Counted from the first letter of the stretch, positions 53,342 through 62,648 are shown. The stretch: DNA of 64,000 nucleotides from G038396625 sp038396625 (GCA_038396625.1 CP121688.1:2170001-2234000); one strand, 5' to 3'. Program-made: numbers and translations. The notes: a model not told the origin generated them from the sequence alone.

Positions 53342-54376
53342 TTATCTCAATCTTTTGGATGTAATTAAAACTCTTTTTAATGTTTCAATCTCTTCAATGG
53401 TCTTACCTGTTCCTAAAGCTACACAATCTAGAGCTTCTTCAGCAATACGTACTGGCATGCCTGTTTCCTTTTTCACCAATTTATCAAAACCGTCTAATAG
53501 TGCACCTCCACCTGTAAGTACAATACCTAATTCCATAATATCTGCCGCCAATTCTGGAGGTGTTTTTTCTAATGTATACTTTATTGCTTCAATGATAGAG
53601 TTAATCGGTTCATGTAATGCTTCTAGTATTTCCGTTGAAGAAATCGTTAATGTTTTAGGTAGTCCTGAAACCAAATCCCGTCCCCTTACTGCCATCTTTT
53701 CTTCTTTTGCCTTAGGATAGGCTGACCCAATACGTACCTTTACCTCTTCAGCAGTTCGTTCCCCAATCATAAGACTATATTCTTTTTTGATATATTGAAC
53801 GATTGATTCATCTAACTCATCTCCACCAATTCTAACAGATTTACTTGTAACAATTCCACCTAAAGATATAATCGCAATTTCAGTGGTTCCTCCGCCCACA
53901 TCCACGACCATGCTCCCAGTGGGCTCCTCCACAGGTAAGCCTGCACCAATCGCAGCAGCCATTGGTTCCTCAATAAGATATGCTTCTTTTGCCCCTGCCT
54001 GCAGCGCAGCCTCCTCCACAGATCGTCTTTCAACTTCTGTTACGCCAGAAGGTACACCAACCACAACTCGTGGGGTGAAAAAAAGCGACTTTTTAGGATA
54101 CGCTCTTTTAATAAAGTATTTTAACATGCTTTGGGTTATATCGAAATCTGCTATAACACCATCTTTCAAAGGTCTAATAGCAACAATGTTTCCTGGCGTT
54201 CTTCCTATCATTTGCTTGGCTTCTTGACCTACTGCAAGAACTTGTCTTGTATCTTCTTGAATAGCAACTACAGAAGGTTCTCTTACGACAATCCCTCTCC
54301 CTCTAACATATACGAGTGTATTTGCTGTTCCTAAATCTATTCCCATATCCTTTGAAAAGAAATTTAATGACTTCAT
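53342..54376 (-). CDS. mreB: Rod shape-determining actin homologue MreB
   Basis: MreB filaments position the cell-wall synthesis machinery. The 344-residue protein has DMGIDLGTANTLVYV (phosphate 1), VVVDVGGGTTEIA-type phosphate 2 (MVVDVGGGTTEIAIISLGG) and VLTGGGALLDGFD (adenosine motif). An AAGGGG site precedes the ATG. It leads mreB-mreC-mreD-PBP2 and follows radC by 27 bases. Confidence 0.96.
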   Translation of the reverse strand: MKSLNFFSKDMGIDLGTANTLVYVRGRGIVVREPSVVAIQEDTRQVLAVGQEAKQMIGRTPGNIVAIRPLKDGVIADFDITQSMLKYFIKRAYPKKSLFFTPRVVVGVPSGVTEVERRSVEEAALQAGAKEAYLIEEPMAAAIGAGLPVEEPTGSMVVDVGGGTTEIAIISLGGIVTSKSVRIGGDELDESIVQYIKKEYSLMIGERTAEEVKVRIGSAYPKAKEEKMAVRGRDLVSGLPKTLTISSTEILEALHEPINSIIEAIKYTLEKTPPELAADIMELGIVLTGGGALLDGFDKLVKKETGMPVRIAEEALDCVALGTGKTIEEIETLKRVLITSKRLR

Positions 54377-54403
54377 GAATCTTGCCCCTTCCTGATCATT
54401 GCT

Positions 54404-55102
54404 TTAAATAATAGAATTTTCTTTAAAACTAATGTAACTGCCATCACCAATAATAACATGATCTAATACTTCAATACCTATGATTTTTCCTGCTTCAATC
54501 AATCTTTTCGTTATATTTATATCTTCCTTACTCGGGTGCGCATTGCCACTAGGATGATTATGTATAAGAATTATAGCACATGCGCTTTTTTTTATGGCTT
54601 TCACAAACACTTCTCTTGGATGTACTAAAGAACTATTCAAGCTGCCGATAGAAATATCTTCAGATGAAACGATTTGATTTTTGGTATTAAGAAGCAGAAT
54701 TTTGAAATATTCCTTTTTATAATACCTCATCTCTTCCATAAATATATTTGCAACATCACCTGGAGACTTGATAGTAGACTTTACTTGCAAATTGCTCATA
54801 GCTAGTCTTTTGCCTAATTCAATTGCAGCAACAATTTGACAGCCTTTAGTGGGACCAATTCCTTTAATGCCGCTTAGTTCTTCAACAGTACAATCTGCCA
54901 AAAATCTTATGCCATCTTCATTAGTTGCCAATATTCTATTTGATAATTCTATAGCAGACGCATCCTTTGTACCTGTCCTAATCAATATTGCTAATAATTC
55001 AGCATTGGATAATGCATTGACCCCAAAAGCAATTAGCTTTTCTCTAGGTCGCTCACACTTTGCCATCTTTTTAATCGGTACACCATAATCTTTATTTTCC
55101 AT
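54404..55102 (-). CDS. radC: RadC family JAMM-domain protein
   Basis: The 232-residue protein has a helix-hairpin-helix region (GIKGIGPTKGCQIVAAIELGKRL, about 75-97) and a C-terminal JAMM/MPN-like metal motif HNHPSGNAHPSKED. Despite the name, a repair role is not supported in most bacteria and the real function is unknown. Linkage with maf and mreB is conserved in Firmicutes and proteobacteria. Confidence 0.93.
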   Translation of the reverse strand: MENKDYGVPIKKMAKCERPREKLIAFGVNALSNAELLAILIRTGTKDASAIELSNRILATNEDGIRFLADCTVEELSGIKGIGPTKGCQIVAAIELGKRLAMSNLQVKSTIKSPGDVANIFMEEMRYYKKEYFKILLLNTKNQIVSSEDISIGSLNSSLVHPREVFVKAIKKSACAIILIHNHPSGNAHPSKEDINITKRLIEAGKIIGIEVLDHVIIGDGSYISFKENSII

Positions 55103-55195
55103 TCCACCACACCCTATATATTGTTCGTATCCTACTTATCCTTGTCCTCAATAGAGATATTGTGTGAATTTTACTGTGTTTATACATCCTGTTCT

Positions 55196-55774
55196 TTAAA
55201 TTAACTCAATATGAAAGTGTTTGTTTAATATTTCTTGTAATTTACATATGGGTAATCCTACTACATTAAAGTAGTCCCCCTGGATCCACTCTACAAGCAC
55301 AGCACCTTTTCCTTGAATGGCATATGCACCTGCCTTATCCCATACTTCTCCTGTATCAATATATCTTTTAATGAAGTTATCTGTCAACTGTTTAATTTTT
55401 ACTTTTGTCTTATCGAAACTTACAAATTTGTTGTTAGTATGAGCTTGTACTACAGCAACCCCTGTAATAACATCATGTATATCGTCTTGAAGCAATTTTA
55501 ACATTCTAAATGCATCTTCATAATTTTTAGGTTTTCCTAATATTTCATTTTTTGCTACAACTGTATCTGCAGCTATAATTATATCATTGTGATTACAATT
55601 TTGGGCAACCGCTATCGCTTTTTCAAACGCCAAAGCCATAGCTATCTGCTCAGCACTTTCTCCACCATGTATTGTTTCTTTTATATCTCCTAGTTTGACT
55701 TCAAAAGGAATATTAAATTTTTCCAGTATTTCTTTGCGTCTTGGAGACGCAGATGCTAGAATAATATTATACAA
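55196..55774 (-). CDS. maf: Maf family nucleoside triphosphate pyrophosphatase
   Basis: Maf hydrolyses non-canonical or modified nucleotides (dTTP/UTP type) and affects septum formation. The 192-residue protein has IILASASPRRKEIL at the start, AADTVVAKNEILGKPKN and TGEVWDKAGAYAIQGKGAVLVEWIQGDYFNVVGLP, all standard. The start is a TTG at 55774, 6 bases after AGGTG; the frame from GTG 55783 would add three residues. It directly follows the DUF4321 gene. Confidence 0.93.
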   Translation of the reverse strand: MYNIILASASPRRKEILEKFNIPFEVKLGDIKETIHGGESAEQIAMALAFEKAIAVAQNCNHNDIIIAADTVVAKNEILGKPKNYEDAFRMLKLLQDDIHDVITGVAVVQAHTNNKFVSFDKTKVKIKQLTDNFIKRYIDTGEVWDKAGAYAIQGKGAVLVEWIQGDYFNVVGLPICKLQEILNKHFHIELI

Positions 55775-55783
55775 TACATTCAC

Positions 55784-56032
55784 CTACAATCTTCTGAAAA
55801 TAAATATGGCAAATATAATACCAACAGTACTAGCGATATTAAGATTAATCATCAACCCTAGTGTTAATTTCAAAATAACTAAATCTAGTGTAAATGGCTG
55901 AAATCCAATGGTTTTCCCATAGCCTAATATAGGTATACTGCTTTTGAAAATTTCTCCTAAAAAACCACCAATCACAACCCCTACAGCTAATAATAATAGC
56001 AACAACCATGGATTTCGATTTTTTGCTCTCAT
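55784..56032 (-). CDS. DUF4321 small membrane protein
   Basis: The 82-residue protein has two membrane helices (about 8-28 and 55-78) joined by the loop FKSSIPILGYGKTIGFQPFTLDL, characteristic of DUF4321. Function is unknown. It lies between the Gx transporter gene and maf with short gaps (11 and 9 bases), a conserved clostridial placement. Confidence 0.85.
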   Translation of the reverse strand: MRAKNRNPWLLLLLLAVGVVIGGFLGEIFKSSIPILGYGKTIGFQPFTLDLVILKLTLGLMINLNIASTVGIIFAIFIFRRL

Positions 56033-56043
56033 AAAAATCCTCC

Positions 56044-56586
56044 TTATAACTCCTTTATGCTATTGTTATAATTTCGTTGATCTTTTAAAAAAACTTTTTT
56101 TAAGTGAGTTGATGCATAGATTGATGTCAGCCCCACAAAATATCCTGTAAAAAGACTTGCTAACATCATCATCGGAAGATAGGTAAATATAAGTTTGTTG
56201 CTAATCATAAAACTCGCAACCGTAAGCTGTGCAATATTATGGGCTATTGCCCCAAAGATACTAACACCAATTAAACTAAAATATTTTGATAAATAATCAT
56301 ATACTAGCCACATCATTATAGTACTAAATAAAGCCCCTGAAAAACTATAAAAAAATCCAGTAACAGCTCCTGTACCTAAAGTTGCTACAATACATCTTAA
56401 TGTGGCAACAATCAGTGCATTTTTAAATCCAAAAACCACTAAAGTAATTAGATTTACAATATTAGCAAGACCCAATTTTGCCCCTGGGACACTAATGATT
56501 GGTAAAGGAATAGAGGCTTCTAATATATGCAGCACAATTCCTGCAGAAGTAATTAACGATAAATAAATAACTTTTCTAACTCTCAT
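56044..56586 (-). CDS. Gx transporter family protein (heptaprenyl diphosphate synthase component I domain)
   Basis: The 180-residue integral membrane protein has about five helices and carries ASIPLPIISVPGAKLGLANIVNLITLVVFG, the PF07456 signature with PGAKLGLANI. The family name is historical; it resembles ECF-type substrate-binding subunits and its cargo is unknown. It is grouped with the NusG domain II protein and Rnf, as in many anaerobes with FMN-linked respiratory enzymes, which may hint at flavin-related or quinone-precursor transport. Confidence 0.85.
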   Translation of the reverse strand: MRVRKVIYLSLITSAGIVLHILEASIPLPIISVPGAKLGLANIVNLITLVVFGFKNALIVATLRCIVATLGTGAVTGFFYSFSGALFSTIMMWLVYDYLSKYFSLIGVSIFGAIAHNIAQLTVASFMISNKLIFTYLPMMMLASLFTGYFVGLTSIYASTHLKKVFLKDQRNYNNSIKEL

Positions 56587-56600
56587 GACATGTCCTCTTT

Positions 56601-56975
56601 CTAGTAACTAATAACATCTAAGTCTGACTTATTTGATATCAGTTTGATAGATAACCGGTTTGGCAAACAGATACTTATCTGATTTACTTTAGTAATTTTC
56701 CCCATCTTCACGCATAATTGATCCGGACAATCCGATTCTACAATTGCTGCACTATTTCCCTCAATTTCTACCACACTATGTCCATAATTCGTATCTATTT
56801 TTATACGTTTTTGAATCGTTGATGGATCTACTGAAATCTTTTTATATTCTTTTCCATCTACTTCAATCACCAAATACATATGATCATCATTCACTGACAT
56901 TGTTTTTACAAAAAAAATACCACTCATCGAAAATAAGATTATCCCAATGATTAAAATTTTATCCCATTTCGTCAT
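56601..56975 (-). CDS. NusG domain II-containing secreted/anchored protein
   Basis: The 124-residue protein has an N-terminal membrane helix (about 6-24) and a small beta domain (about 35-118) with SAAIVESDCPDQLCVKMGKI and SICLPNRLSIKL, the PF07009 pattern. The conserved cysteines may form a disulfide or bind a ligand outside the cell. Start ATG 56975 is favoured by GGAAG spacing; 56984 is possible. It sits directly upstream of the Gx transporter gene and just after rnf. Confidence 0.88.
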   Translation of the reverse strand: MTKWDKILIIGIILFSMSGIFFVKTMSVNDDHMYLVIEVDGKEYKKISVDPSTIQKRIKIDTNYGHSVVEIEGNSAAIVESDCPDQLCVKMGKITKVNQISICLPNRLSIKLISNKSDLDVISY

Positions 56976-57143
56976 TATTATCATCTTCCATTGTCTATTT
57001 ATATTTTTGCCAAATGCTTACACAGGAATACTTATTTTACAGCGAATACCTATTTTTCCTTTTGGTTACACATTTTAAGTTTAACATTTTGCTATAGTCA
57101 TTACAAGTGCTAAATTCACATCCTACACTGGTAAATAAAAGAA

Positions 57144-57160
57144 CATACTCTCAGAGTATG
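57144..57160 (-). terminator. Terminator after rnfB
   Basis: CATACTC and GAGTATG (57144-57150, 57154-57160) pair with a 3-base loop. The stem extends a little further with one mismatch, and the minus strand continues TTCTTTTATTT. It closes the rnf operon. Confidence 0.7.
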
Positions 57161-57171
57161 CTCTATTATAT

Positions 57172-58155
57172 TTATTTCATTTTAATCGTTTTCTTTGGAC
57201 ATTTTGCTTCACAGGCTCCACATCCAATACATTTATCTTCAAGTACCTTGTGCACTTGTTTCAATTCACCTTCAATTGCATCGACAGGACACTGTTTTTT
57301 ACAAATTGTGCATCCAATACAATTGTCAGCAATAATTTCTGCCTTTCTTCTTTTTTCAAAATTAGCATAAATAGCGCCTGTAGGACATTTTTCAGCACAA
57401 ATCATACAATTCGTACACTTATCATAATTGATCTTTGCAAGATTATTAGAAAACTCCATAGCATCAAAAGGACAAGCTTTTACACATATTTGACAACCAA
57501 TACATCCTACATTACATTTTTGTCTTACATCTTTTCCTTTTTCTTCATTGTTGCAGTCTACTACTACTTCTTGTTCAAACGGTACAAAATGTATTACCTG
57601 CTTTGGACATACTTCTATACATTTTCCGCAGGCTACACATCTCTCTGGAATAATCCTAGCTACTTTTCCATCTGTTATCTCAATAGCATCAAATTGACAT
57701 GCCTGTACACATGTCCCTAATCCCAAACAACCGTAAGCACAGCTTTTGCTACCACCTGCTACCATAGCAGCTGCTTTACAATCTTGAATCCCGAAATAGT
57801 CAAATTTCTCTTTGCAATTTGCTGTATCTCCTTTACAAATAACCCTAGCTACCTTTTTTACAGCATCTCCTGCTTCTACACCCATAATTTCTGCGATTTT
57901 TTGAGCGCATTCAGCTCCGCCAACAGGACATGCATTTACTGGTGCTTTTCCCTCTACAATGGCATTGGCTAAACCATTACATCCTGGAAAACCACATCCA
58001 CCACAGTTAGCCCCAGGCAAAGCATCATTAATTTCCGTCACTCTAGGATCAACTTCTACAGCAAATTTTTGTGAAGCATAAGCCAAGCCTGCTCCAAATA
58101 ACAATCCCATTCCACCTAAGCTTACTACTGGAACAATAATTGTTGATATATCCAT
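57172..58155 (-). CDS. rnfB: Rnf complex ferredoxin-like subunit RnfB
   Basis: RnfB accepts electrons from reduced ferredoxin. The 327-residue protein has one N-terminal helix (about 4-25), an Fe-S domain with CGGCGFPGC, and then six ferredoxin-type clusters. One is the variant CAYGCLGLGTCVQAC; the others are CVACGKCIEVC, CIGCQICVKAC, CTNCMICAEKC, CIGCTICKKQC and CIGCGACEAKC. This count is that of clostridial RnfB rather than the shorter proteobacterial form. The start is ATG 58155 after GAGGAGG; the longer frame to 58188 overlaps rnfA. It is the last rnf gene. Confidence 0.95.
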   Translation of the reverse strand: MDISTIIVPVVSLGGMGLLFGAGLAYASQKFAVEVDPRVTEINDALPGANCGGCGFPGCNGLANAIVEGKAPVNACPVGGAECAQKIAEIMGVEAGDAVKKVARVICKGDTANCKEKFDYFGIQDCKAAAMVAGGSKSCAYGCLGLGTCVQACQFDAIEITDGKVARIIPERCVACGKCIEVCPKQVIHFVPFEQEVVVDCNNEEKGKDVRQKCNVGCIGCQICVKACPFDAMEFSNNLAKINYDKCTNCMICAEKCPTGAIYANFEKRRKAEIIADNCIGCTICKKQCPVDAIEGELKQVHKVLEDKCIGCGACEAKCPKKTIKMK

Positions 58156-58171
58156 ATATATTACCTCCTCT

Positions 58172-58753
58172 CTATACAAGTCCTGCAAAGCCTAAAAAGG
58201 CTATAGACATCAAGCTTGCTGTAATCAACGCAACTGGAAATCCTTTAAACAATTCAGGAACATCAGCAATTTCAAGTCTTTCTCTAATTCCTGCGAAAAG
58301 AACAATTGCTAAAGAAAAGCCTACAGATGCACCAATTGCATTTACAATGGTTTCAATTAAATTATACTCAAATTGTATATTCAAAAGCGTTAATCCTAAT
58401 ACAGCACAGTTTGTTGTGATAAGTGGTAAATACACACCTAATGCTTGATAAAGCGTTGGACTCACTTTTTGAATAACCATTTCAACAAATTGTACCAGCG
58501 CTGCAATAACTAAGATAAAAGCAATTGTTTGCAGATATCCTAAACCTAATAGATCTAATATAAAATGTTGTACTAAGTATGTGATAATTGACGCTAAAGT
58601 CATAACAAAGGTTACAGCCATACCCATACCCATAGCTGTTTCAACTTGCTTTGAAACCCCTAGGAAAGGACAAATCCCTAAGAACTTCGACAATACAAAG
58701 TTATTTACAAGTATACTACTGACTAGTATAACAAATAGTCCTCCAATTGACAT
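58172..58753 (-). CDS. rnfA: Rnf complex membrane subunit RnfA
   Basis: RnfA is an ion-translocating core subunit. The 193-residue protein has six membrane helices and the motif NFVLSKFLGICPFLGVS, where the cysteine binds the membrane 2Fe-2S cluster shared with RnfE. NCAVLG in helix 4 is the partner motif. The start is the ATG at 58753, 9 bases after GGAGG; another ATG two codons earlier is too close. Confidence 0.95.
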   Translation of the reverse strand: MSIGGLFVILVSSILVNNFVLSKFLGICPFLGVSKQVETAMGMGMAVTFVMTLASIITYLVQHFILDLLGLGYLQTIAFILVIAALVQFVEMVIQKVSPTLYQALGVYLPLITTNCAVLGLTLLNIQFEYNLIETIVNAIGASVGFSLAIVLFAGIRERLEIADVPELFKGFPVALITASLMSIAFLGFAGLV

Positions 58754-58770
58754 ATTCATTCTCCTCCTTC

Positions 58771-59373
58771 TTAATATTGATTTGCTTTTTTAGATACAAT
58801 CCAATTGTAAAGTGCCAGCAGTAATCCTAAAGCAAGAAAAGCTCCTGGAGGAAGAATCATAATTAAAGCCGGTTGATAGGAAGCTCCTAACAATGCTTTA
58901 CCAAATATTGAACCAGCCCCTAATATTTCTCTAACACTTCCTAATACTGTTAATGAAATGGTAAACCCTAATCCCATACCTATACCATCAACAGCAGATC
59001 CTAATGGTGAATTCTTTGATGCAAAAGCTTCTGCCCTTCCTAAAATAATACAGTTAACTACAATCAGTGGAATAAATAGACCCAATGCTTTGTCTAAAGC
59101 AGGAACAAATGCCTTCATCATAAGACCAACAACAGTAACAAAGGTTGCAATAACAACAATAAATGCTGGTATACGGATCTTACTAGGAATTACTTTTTTG
59201 AGCATAGAAATAACAACGTTTGATCCTACTAATACTGCTGTAGTAGCCAGCCCCATACCGATACCATTAATTGCTGAAGTCGTAACAGCTAAAGTAGGAC
59301 ACATACCTAACATCTGTATAAAAATTGGATTTTCGAATAAAATACCGTTCATAAAGGTTTTTCCTAATTTCAT
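58771..59373 (-). CDS. rnfE: Rnf complex membrane subunit RnfE
   Basis: RnfE pairs with RnfA in an inverted topology and shares the membrane iron site. The 200-residue protein has about six helices with NPIFIQMLGMCPTLAVT and VNCIILGRAEAFAS, which carry the cysteines. A GGAGGTG site precedes the ATG. It follows rnfG by 16 bases. Confidence 0.95.
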   Translation of the reverse strand: MKLGKTFMNGILFENPIFIQMLGMCPTLAVTTSAINGIGMGLATTAVLVGSNVVISMLKKVIPSKIRIPAFIVVIATFVTVVGLMMKAFVPALDKALGLFIPLIVVNCIILGRAEAFASKNSPLGSAVDGIGMGLGFTISLTVLGSVREILGAGSIFGKALLGASYQPALIMILPPGAFLALGLLLALYNWIVSKKANQY

Positions 59374-59389
59374 TTTATCACCTCCAAAG

Positions 59390-59950
59390 CTATTTTAACT
59401 TTTCATTGAATAATTTAATAGCACTATTGACACCAGAAGTAACAGCATCTGAAGTAATCGTTGCTCCTGATATTGCTACAATTTCATTATCTTGTGCTTG
59501 GCCTGATTTAATAACTTTTATTTCTGCACCTGTATTCTTACCTGTATATTGATCTTTAAATTCTCCAGATGCTTTTGCTCCTAAACCAGGGGTCTCTGCG
59601 TGATTTCCTATGCTAACACCACTGATTACACTCTCTACGGTAATACCAATCATTACCTCAACAGGTCCACCATATCCACCTGGATTCGTTTTAATCGTAT
59701 AGCCTATGGTTTCTCCATCCTTCATACCTTTGTATACTTCTGTAATATTGTTATACCCTGCATATTGATTTGTCGCTACTTCTTCAAAGTCTGTGGCTTC
59801 AGAAAGCACACTTTGTCTGGCAGCGATATCAGCCTGTAGCATTTGTTTTTCAATAGGGTCTTTTGTAATATCATTCGTATAACCTAATACCATAGCAGCT
59901 ACCGCCGTTATAGCCAGTAGTATCAACCCTAATTTTACTATCTCTCGCAT
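59390..59950 (-). CDS. rnfG: Rnf complex FMN-binding subunit RnfG
   Basis: RnfG carries covalently bound FMN outside the membrane. The 186-residue protein has one N-terminal helix (about 5-23), GGYGGPVEVMIGI, HAETPGLGAKA and the flavin attachment motif SGAT ending at Thr164. Attachment normally needs ApbE, which is not in this window. It begins directly after the rnfD stop, with GGGGAGG inside rnfD. Confidence 0.95.
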   Translation of the reverse strand: MREIVKLGLILLAITAVAAMVLGYTNDITKDPIEKQMLQADIAARQSVLSEATDFEEVATNQYAGYNNITEVYKGMKDGETIGYTIKTNPGGYGGPVEVMIGITVESVISGVSIGNHAETPGLGAKASGEFKDQYTGKNTGAEIKVIKSGQAQDNEIVAISGATITSDAVTSGVNSAIKLFNEKLK

Positions 59951-60892
59951 CTATTTCACCTCCCCAAATATTTTCGGGCTAGTATATTTATCAATAAGTG
60001 GCGCAGCTACATTCATTAGCAAAATTGAATAAGACACCCCTTCTGGATACCCGCCATAAAGTCTGATGATACTTGTTAAAATACCACAACCTAATGCAAA
60101 TATCACTTGCCCCTTTGGTGTTACAGGTGAAGAAGCATAATCTGTAGCCATATAAATAGCACCAAGCATTAAGCCTCCTGCAAATACTTGATAAATCATA
60201 AATTGCAAATCAAATCCACCTAACACAAATGTAAGAACTGCTACTGTTGCAATATAAATAGCTGGAACTTTTGGTGTAATCACACCTCTGTAAACAAGAT
60301 ATATACCACCTAAAATTAATAGAATTGCTGATGTTTCTCCAATACATCCACCTACATTTCCTACAAACAAATCAAATATAGAAGGTAGCGCTTGATCTGC
60401 AGCTTCAGTTCCCCCGATTAGCGCTAGCGGTGTTGCTGTACTAACAGCATCTGTTCCAGGTTTTACCCAGTTTGTCATTTGTACCGGCCAGGATGCTAAT
60501 AGCATTGCACGGGCAGCTAAAGCTGGATTCATAAAATTATGTCCAAGTCCTCCAAACACTTGCTTTACAATGGCGATTGCAAAAACTGAACCAATAACTG
60601 GAATCCACCATGGTGCTGTTGCTGGTATGTTAAATGCCAATAATAACCCTGTCACTACAGCACTCCAATCATTAATTGTAACAGGCTGTTTTCGAATTTT
60701 TTGTATGGCTGCTTCCGTAACCATTGCTGCAAGAACAGCTAAAAGAATTACTTTTACCGCACCCATTCTAAAATAATATATTCCTGCTAGTGTCGCAGGT
60801 AACAATGCAATTACTACATCTCGCATGATCTTGCTAATTGATTCATCTGCCCTTAAATGGGGAGATGAAGATACAATAAGCCTATTCTCCAT
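59951..60892 (-). CDS. rnfD: Rnf complex membrane subunit RnfD
   Basis: RnfD is a multi-helix ion-translocation subunit with covalent FMN. The 313-residue protein starts VSSSPHLRADESISKIMRDV and has about ten helices. GLGHNFMNPALAARA is the family motif, and TDAVSTATPLALI provides the threonine for flavin attachment. The start is ATG 60892 with GGGAGGG upstream; the frame to 60910 overlaps the rnfC stop region. Confidence 0.95.
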   Translation of the reverse strand: MENRLIVSSSPHLRADESISKIMRDVVIALLPATLAGIYYFRMGAVKVILLAVLAAMVTEAAIQKIRKQPVTINDWSAVVTGLLLAFNIPATAPWWIPVIGSVFAIAIVKQVFGGLGHNFMNPALAARAMLLASWPVQMTNWVKPGTDAVSTATPLALIGGTEAADQALPSIFDLFVGNVGGCIGETSAILLILGGIYLVYRGVITPKVPAIYIATVAVLTFVLGGFDLQFMIYQVFAGGLMLGAIYMATDYASSPVTPKGQVIFALGCGILTSIIRLYGGYPEGVSYSILLMNVAAPLIDKYTSPKIFGEVK

Positions 60893-60909
60893 TTTAGTAT
60901 TCCCTCCCA

Positions 60910-62232
60910 TTACTTGCTCTTTCTCTTTTTAGCAATAATTTCACGCTTCGTGACTCTAATAGACTGTAATAAAGGTCTTTTCGAAGGACAGATAAACGAG
61001 CAAGAACCACATTCTATACAGTCAAGTGCATTATATTTTTCTGCTGTTTCATGCATGTTTTGCAAAGAATACGCACTAATATAAAGAGGCTGAAGTGCAA
61101 TCGGACAAATCGATACGCATTTACCACACCTTATACATGATTTAGGTTCCGGCAATCTAGCTTCTTCTGGGGTTAAAACTAAAATACCTGATGTTCCTTT
61201 TATAGCAGGTATTTCATCTGTATATTGTGCCAATCCCATCATCGGTCCACCCATAATTAATTTTCCAGGGTTTCCATTATAGCCACCACATTGTTCCACA
61301 ATCTCTTTAAAGGAAGTTCCTATTTTAATGAGTAAGTTTTTAGGCTCTTTAATTCCTTTACCAGTTATTGTTGCAATTCTTTCTATCAAAGGCATCCCAG
61401 TTGTAATAGCATTTGCAATAGCAGCTGCCGTACCAACGTTATTAACAATCACACCTGCGTCCATTGGAAGACCGCCTGATGGAACCTCTCTTTTTGTACA
61501 AGCATAGATTAGTTGTTTTTCTGCTCCTTGAGGATACTTTGTTTCAAGGCCTACAACTTCTATTGTTTTGTCGTTTCCTACAGCTTTTATCATGCTTTCT
61601 ATCGCATCTGGTTTATTGTTTTCAATTCCAATATATCCTTTTACAACATTTACAACTTTCATCATCGCTTTTAATCCCAATATAATACTTTCTGGATTTT
61701 CTAGCATAAGCCTATGATCAGCCGTCAAATATGGTTCACATTCTGCACCATTTAAAATAATTGTATCAATCTTTTTTTCGGGTGGAGGAGATAATTTAAC
61801 ATGGGTTGGAAAAGCTGCTCCTCCTAGACCTACAATTCCTGCTTCTTTAACAATGTCTAGAATCTCTTTGCCTGATAGAGTTGCTAAGTCTCCTTTTGGT
61901 TTGATGCTGTCATGTAGGGTATTTAAGCCATCAGATTCAATGATCACACACTGAGTTTGTCCAGTTGGTGTTAGCGTAGCTGCAATTTGCTTAACTTCTC
62001 CTGACACACTACTGTGCACTGGTACTGAAACAAATGCTTTTGCTTCCCCAATTTTCTGTCCTACTTTTACCTTGTCTCCAACTTGAACCAATGCTTCACA
62101 AGGTGCTCCAATGTGCTGTTGTAATGGTATAACAACACGGTTTGGTTCTTTTGCTTTTTCTACCTTCAAACTTGCTGTTGCTTCCTTATAGTGCGGAGGA
62201 TGTACCCCCCCTCTAAAGGTTAAGAAATTCAT
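60910..62232 (-). CDS. rnfC: Rnf complex NADH-binding subunit RnfC
   Basis: RnfC exchanges electrons with NAD through FMN and two 4Fe-4S clusters. The 440-residue protein has an N-terminal barrel (TFRGGVHPPHYKE), the Rossmann-like NADH/FMN domain with GIVGLGGAAFPTHVKL and LNGAECEPYLTADHR, and clusters CIRCGKCVSICP and CIECGSCSFICP. The 440 residues lack the long C-terminal repeats of some gamma-proteobacteria. It is the first gene of rnfCDGEAB. Confidence 0.96.
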   Translation of the reverse strand: MNFLTFRGGVHPPHYKEATASLKVEKAKEPNRVVIPLQQHIGAPCEALVQVGDKVKVGQKIGEAKAFVSVPVHSSVSGEVKQIAATLTPTGQTQCVIIESDGLNTLHDSIKPKGDLATLSGKEILDIVKEAGIVGLGGAAFPTHVKLSPPPEKKIDTIILNGAECEPYLTADHRLMLENPESIILGLKAMMKVVNVVKGYIGIENNKPDAIESMIKAVGNDKTIEVVGLETKYPQGAEKQLIYACTKREVPSGGLPMDAGVIVNNVGTAAAIANAITTGMPLIERIATITGKGIKEPKNLLIKIGTSFKEIVEQCGGYNGNPGKLIMGGPMMGLAQYTDEIPAIKGTSGILVLTPEEARLPEPKSCIRCGKCVSICPIALQPLYISAYSLQNMHETAEKYNALDCIECGSCSFICPSKRPLLQSIRVTKREIIAKKRKSK

Positions 62233-62490
62233 AAATGCTCACCCCTTATTTCATAAAATAGTTCTAATATTAATTCTACCAATGAAGTGTAATTCTCAAT
62301 AGGTAAATATAAAACACACAGACTGAATTGAGCTGGACGTTTATCTACTGCATGGTAGAACATTTAATAGACAACACTGCCTTTCATTTTCTATTGTATA
62401 CTGTATAATTATTTAAAAATGAAAAGCTTTTCAAAAGCTATGCTGCTTTTTTTGAAAACAAATGAATGTAACTTAGAACTATACTCTACT

Positions 62491-62519
62491 ATATTAACTT
62501 TTATACGTAAAAAAGTCAA
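62491..62519 (-). promoter_or_regulatory. Promoter of the rnf operon
   Basis: On the minus strand TTGACT (62514-62519), a 17-base spacer and TAATAT (62491-62496) make a good promoter, leaving a leader of about 250 bases to rnfC. In that leader (62233-62484) I see only weak small dyads and no coding frame. Confidence 0.65.
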
Positions 62520-62546
62520 TGAAACTCCTTTATATATCAATAAAAA

Positions 62547-62564
62547 ACGTTAAATTTTTAACAT
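62547..62564 (-). promoter_or_regulatory. Weak Rex-like dyad upstream of the rnf promoter
   Basis: ACGTTAAATTTTTAACAT has GTTAA-N4-TTAAC at its core and matches 11 of 14 informative Rex positions. It lies 27 bases upstream of the -35, an odd place for a repressor. The sequence is AT-rich, so chance is a real alternative. Confidence 0.3.
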
Positions 62565-62623
62565 TTTATTTTTTTTGAATGTTTTGCATACTTTTTTACT
62601 CCAATTGTCTGTAGAAGTAAAAA

Positions 62624-62648
62624 AAAACCACTTTACACAAGTGATTTT
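62624..62648 (-). terminator. Terminator after ygiQ
   Basis: A 10-pair stem (62624-62633 with 62639-62648, one G-U pair) with loop 62634-62638 is followed on the minus strand by a run of T. It begins 26 bases after the ygiQ stop codon. Confidence 0.8.

Noticed and set aside
53181..53720. A 179-codon plus-strand frame opposite mreC/mreB
   Set aside because: It crosses the mreC-mreB junction antisense and is Ser/Asn-rich, a typical shadow.
57250..57720. A 156-codon plus-strand frame opposite rnfB
   Set aside because: Antisense of the cysteine-rich ferredoxin repeats; no start signal.
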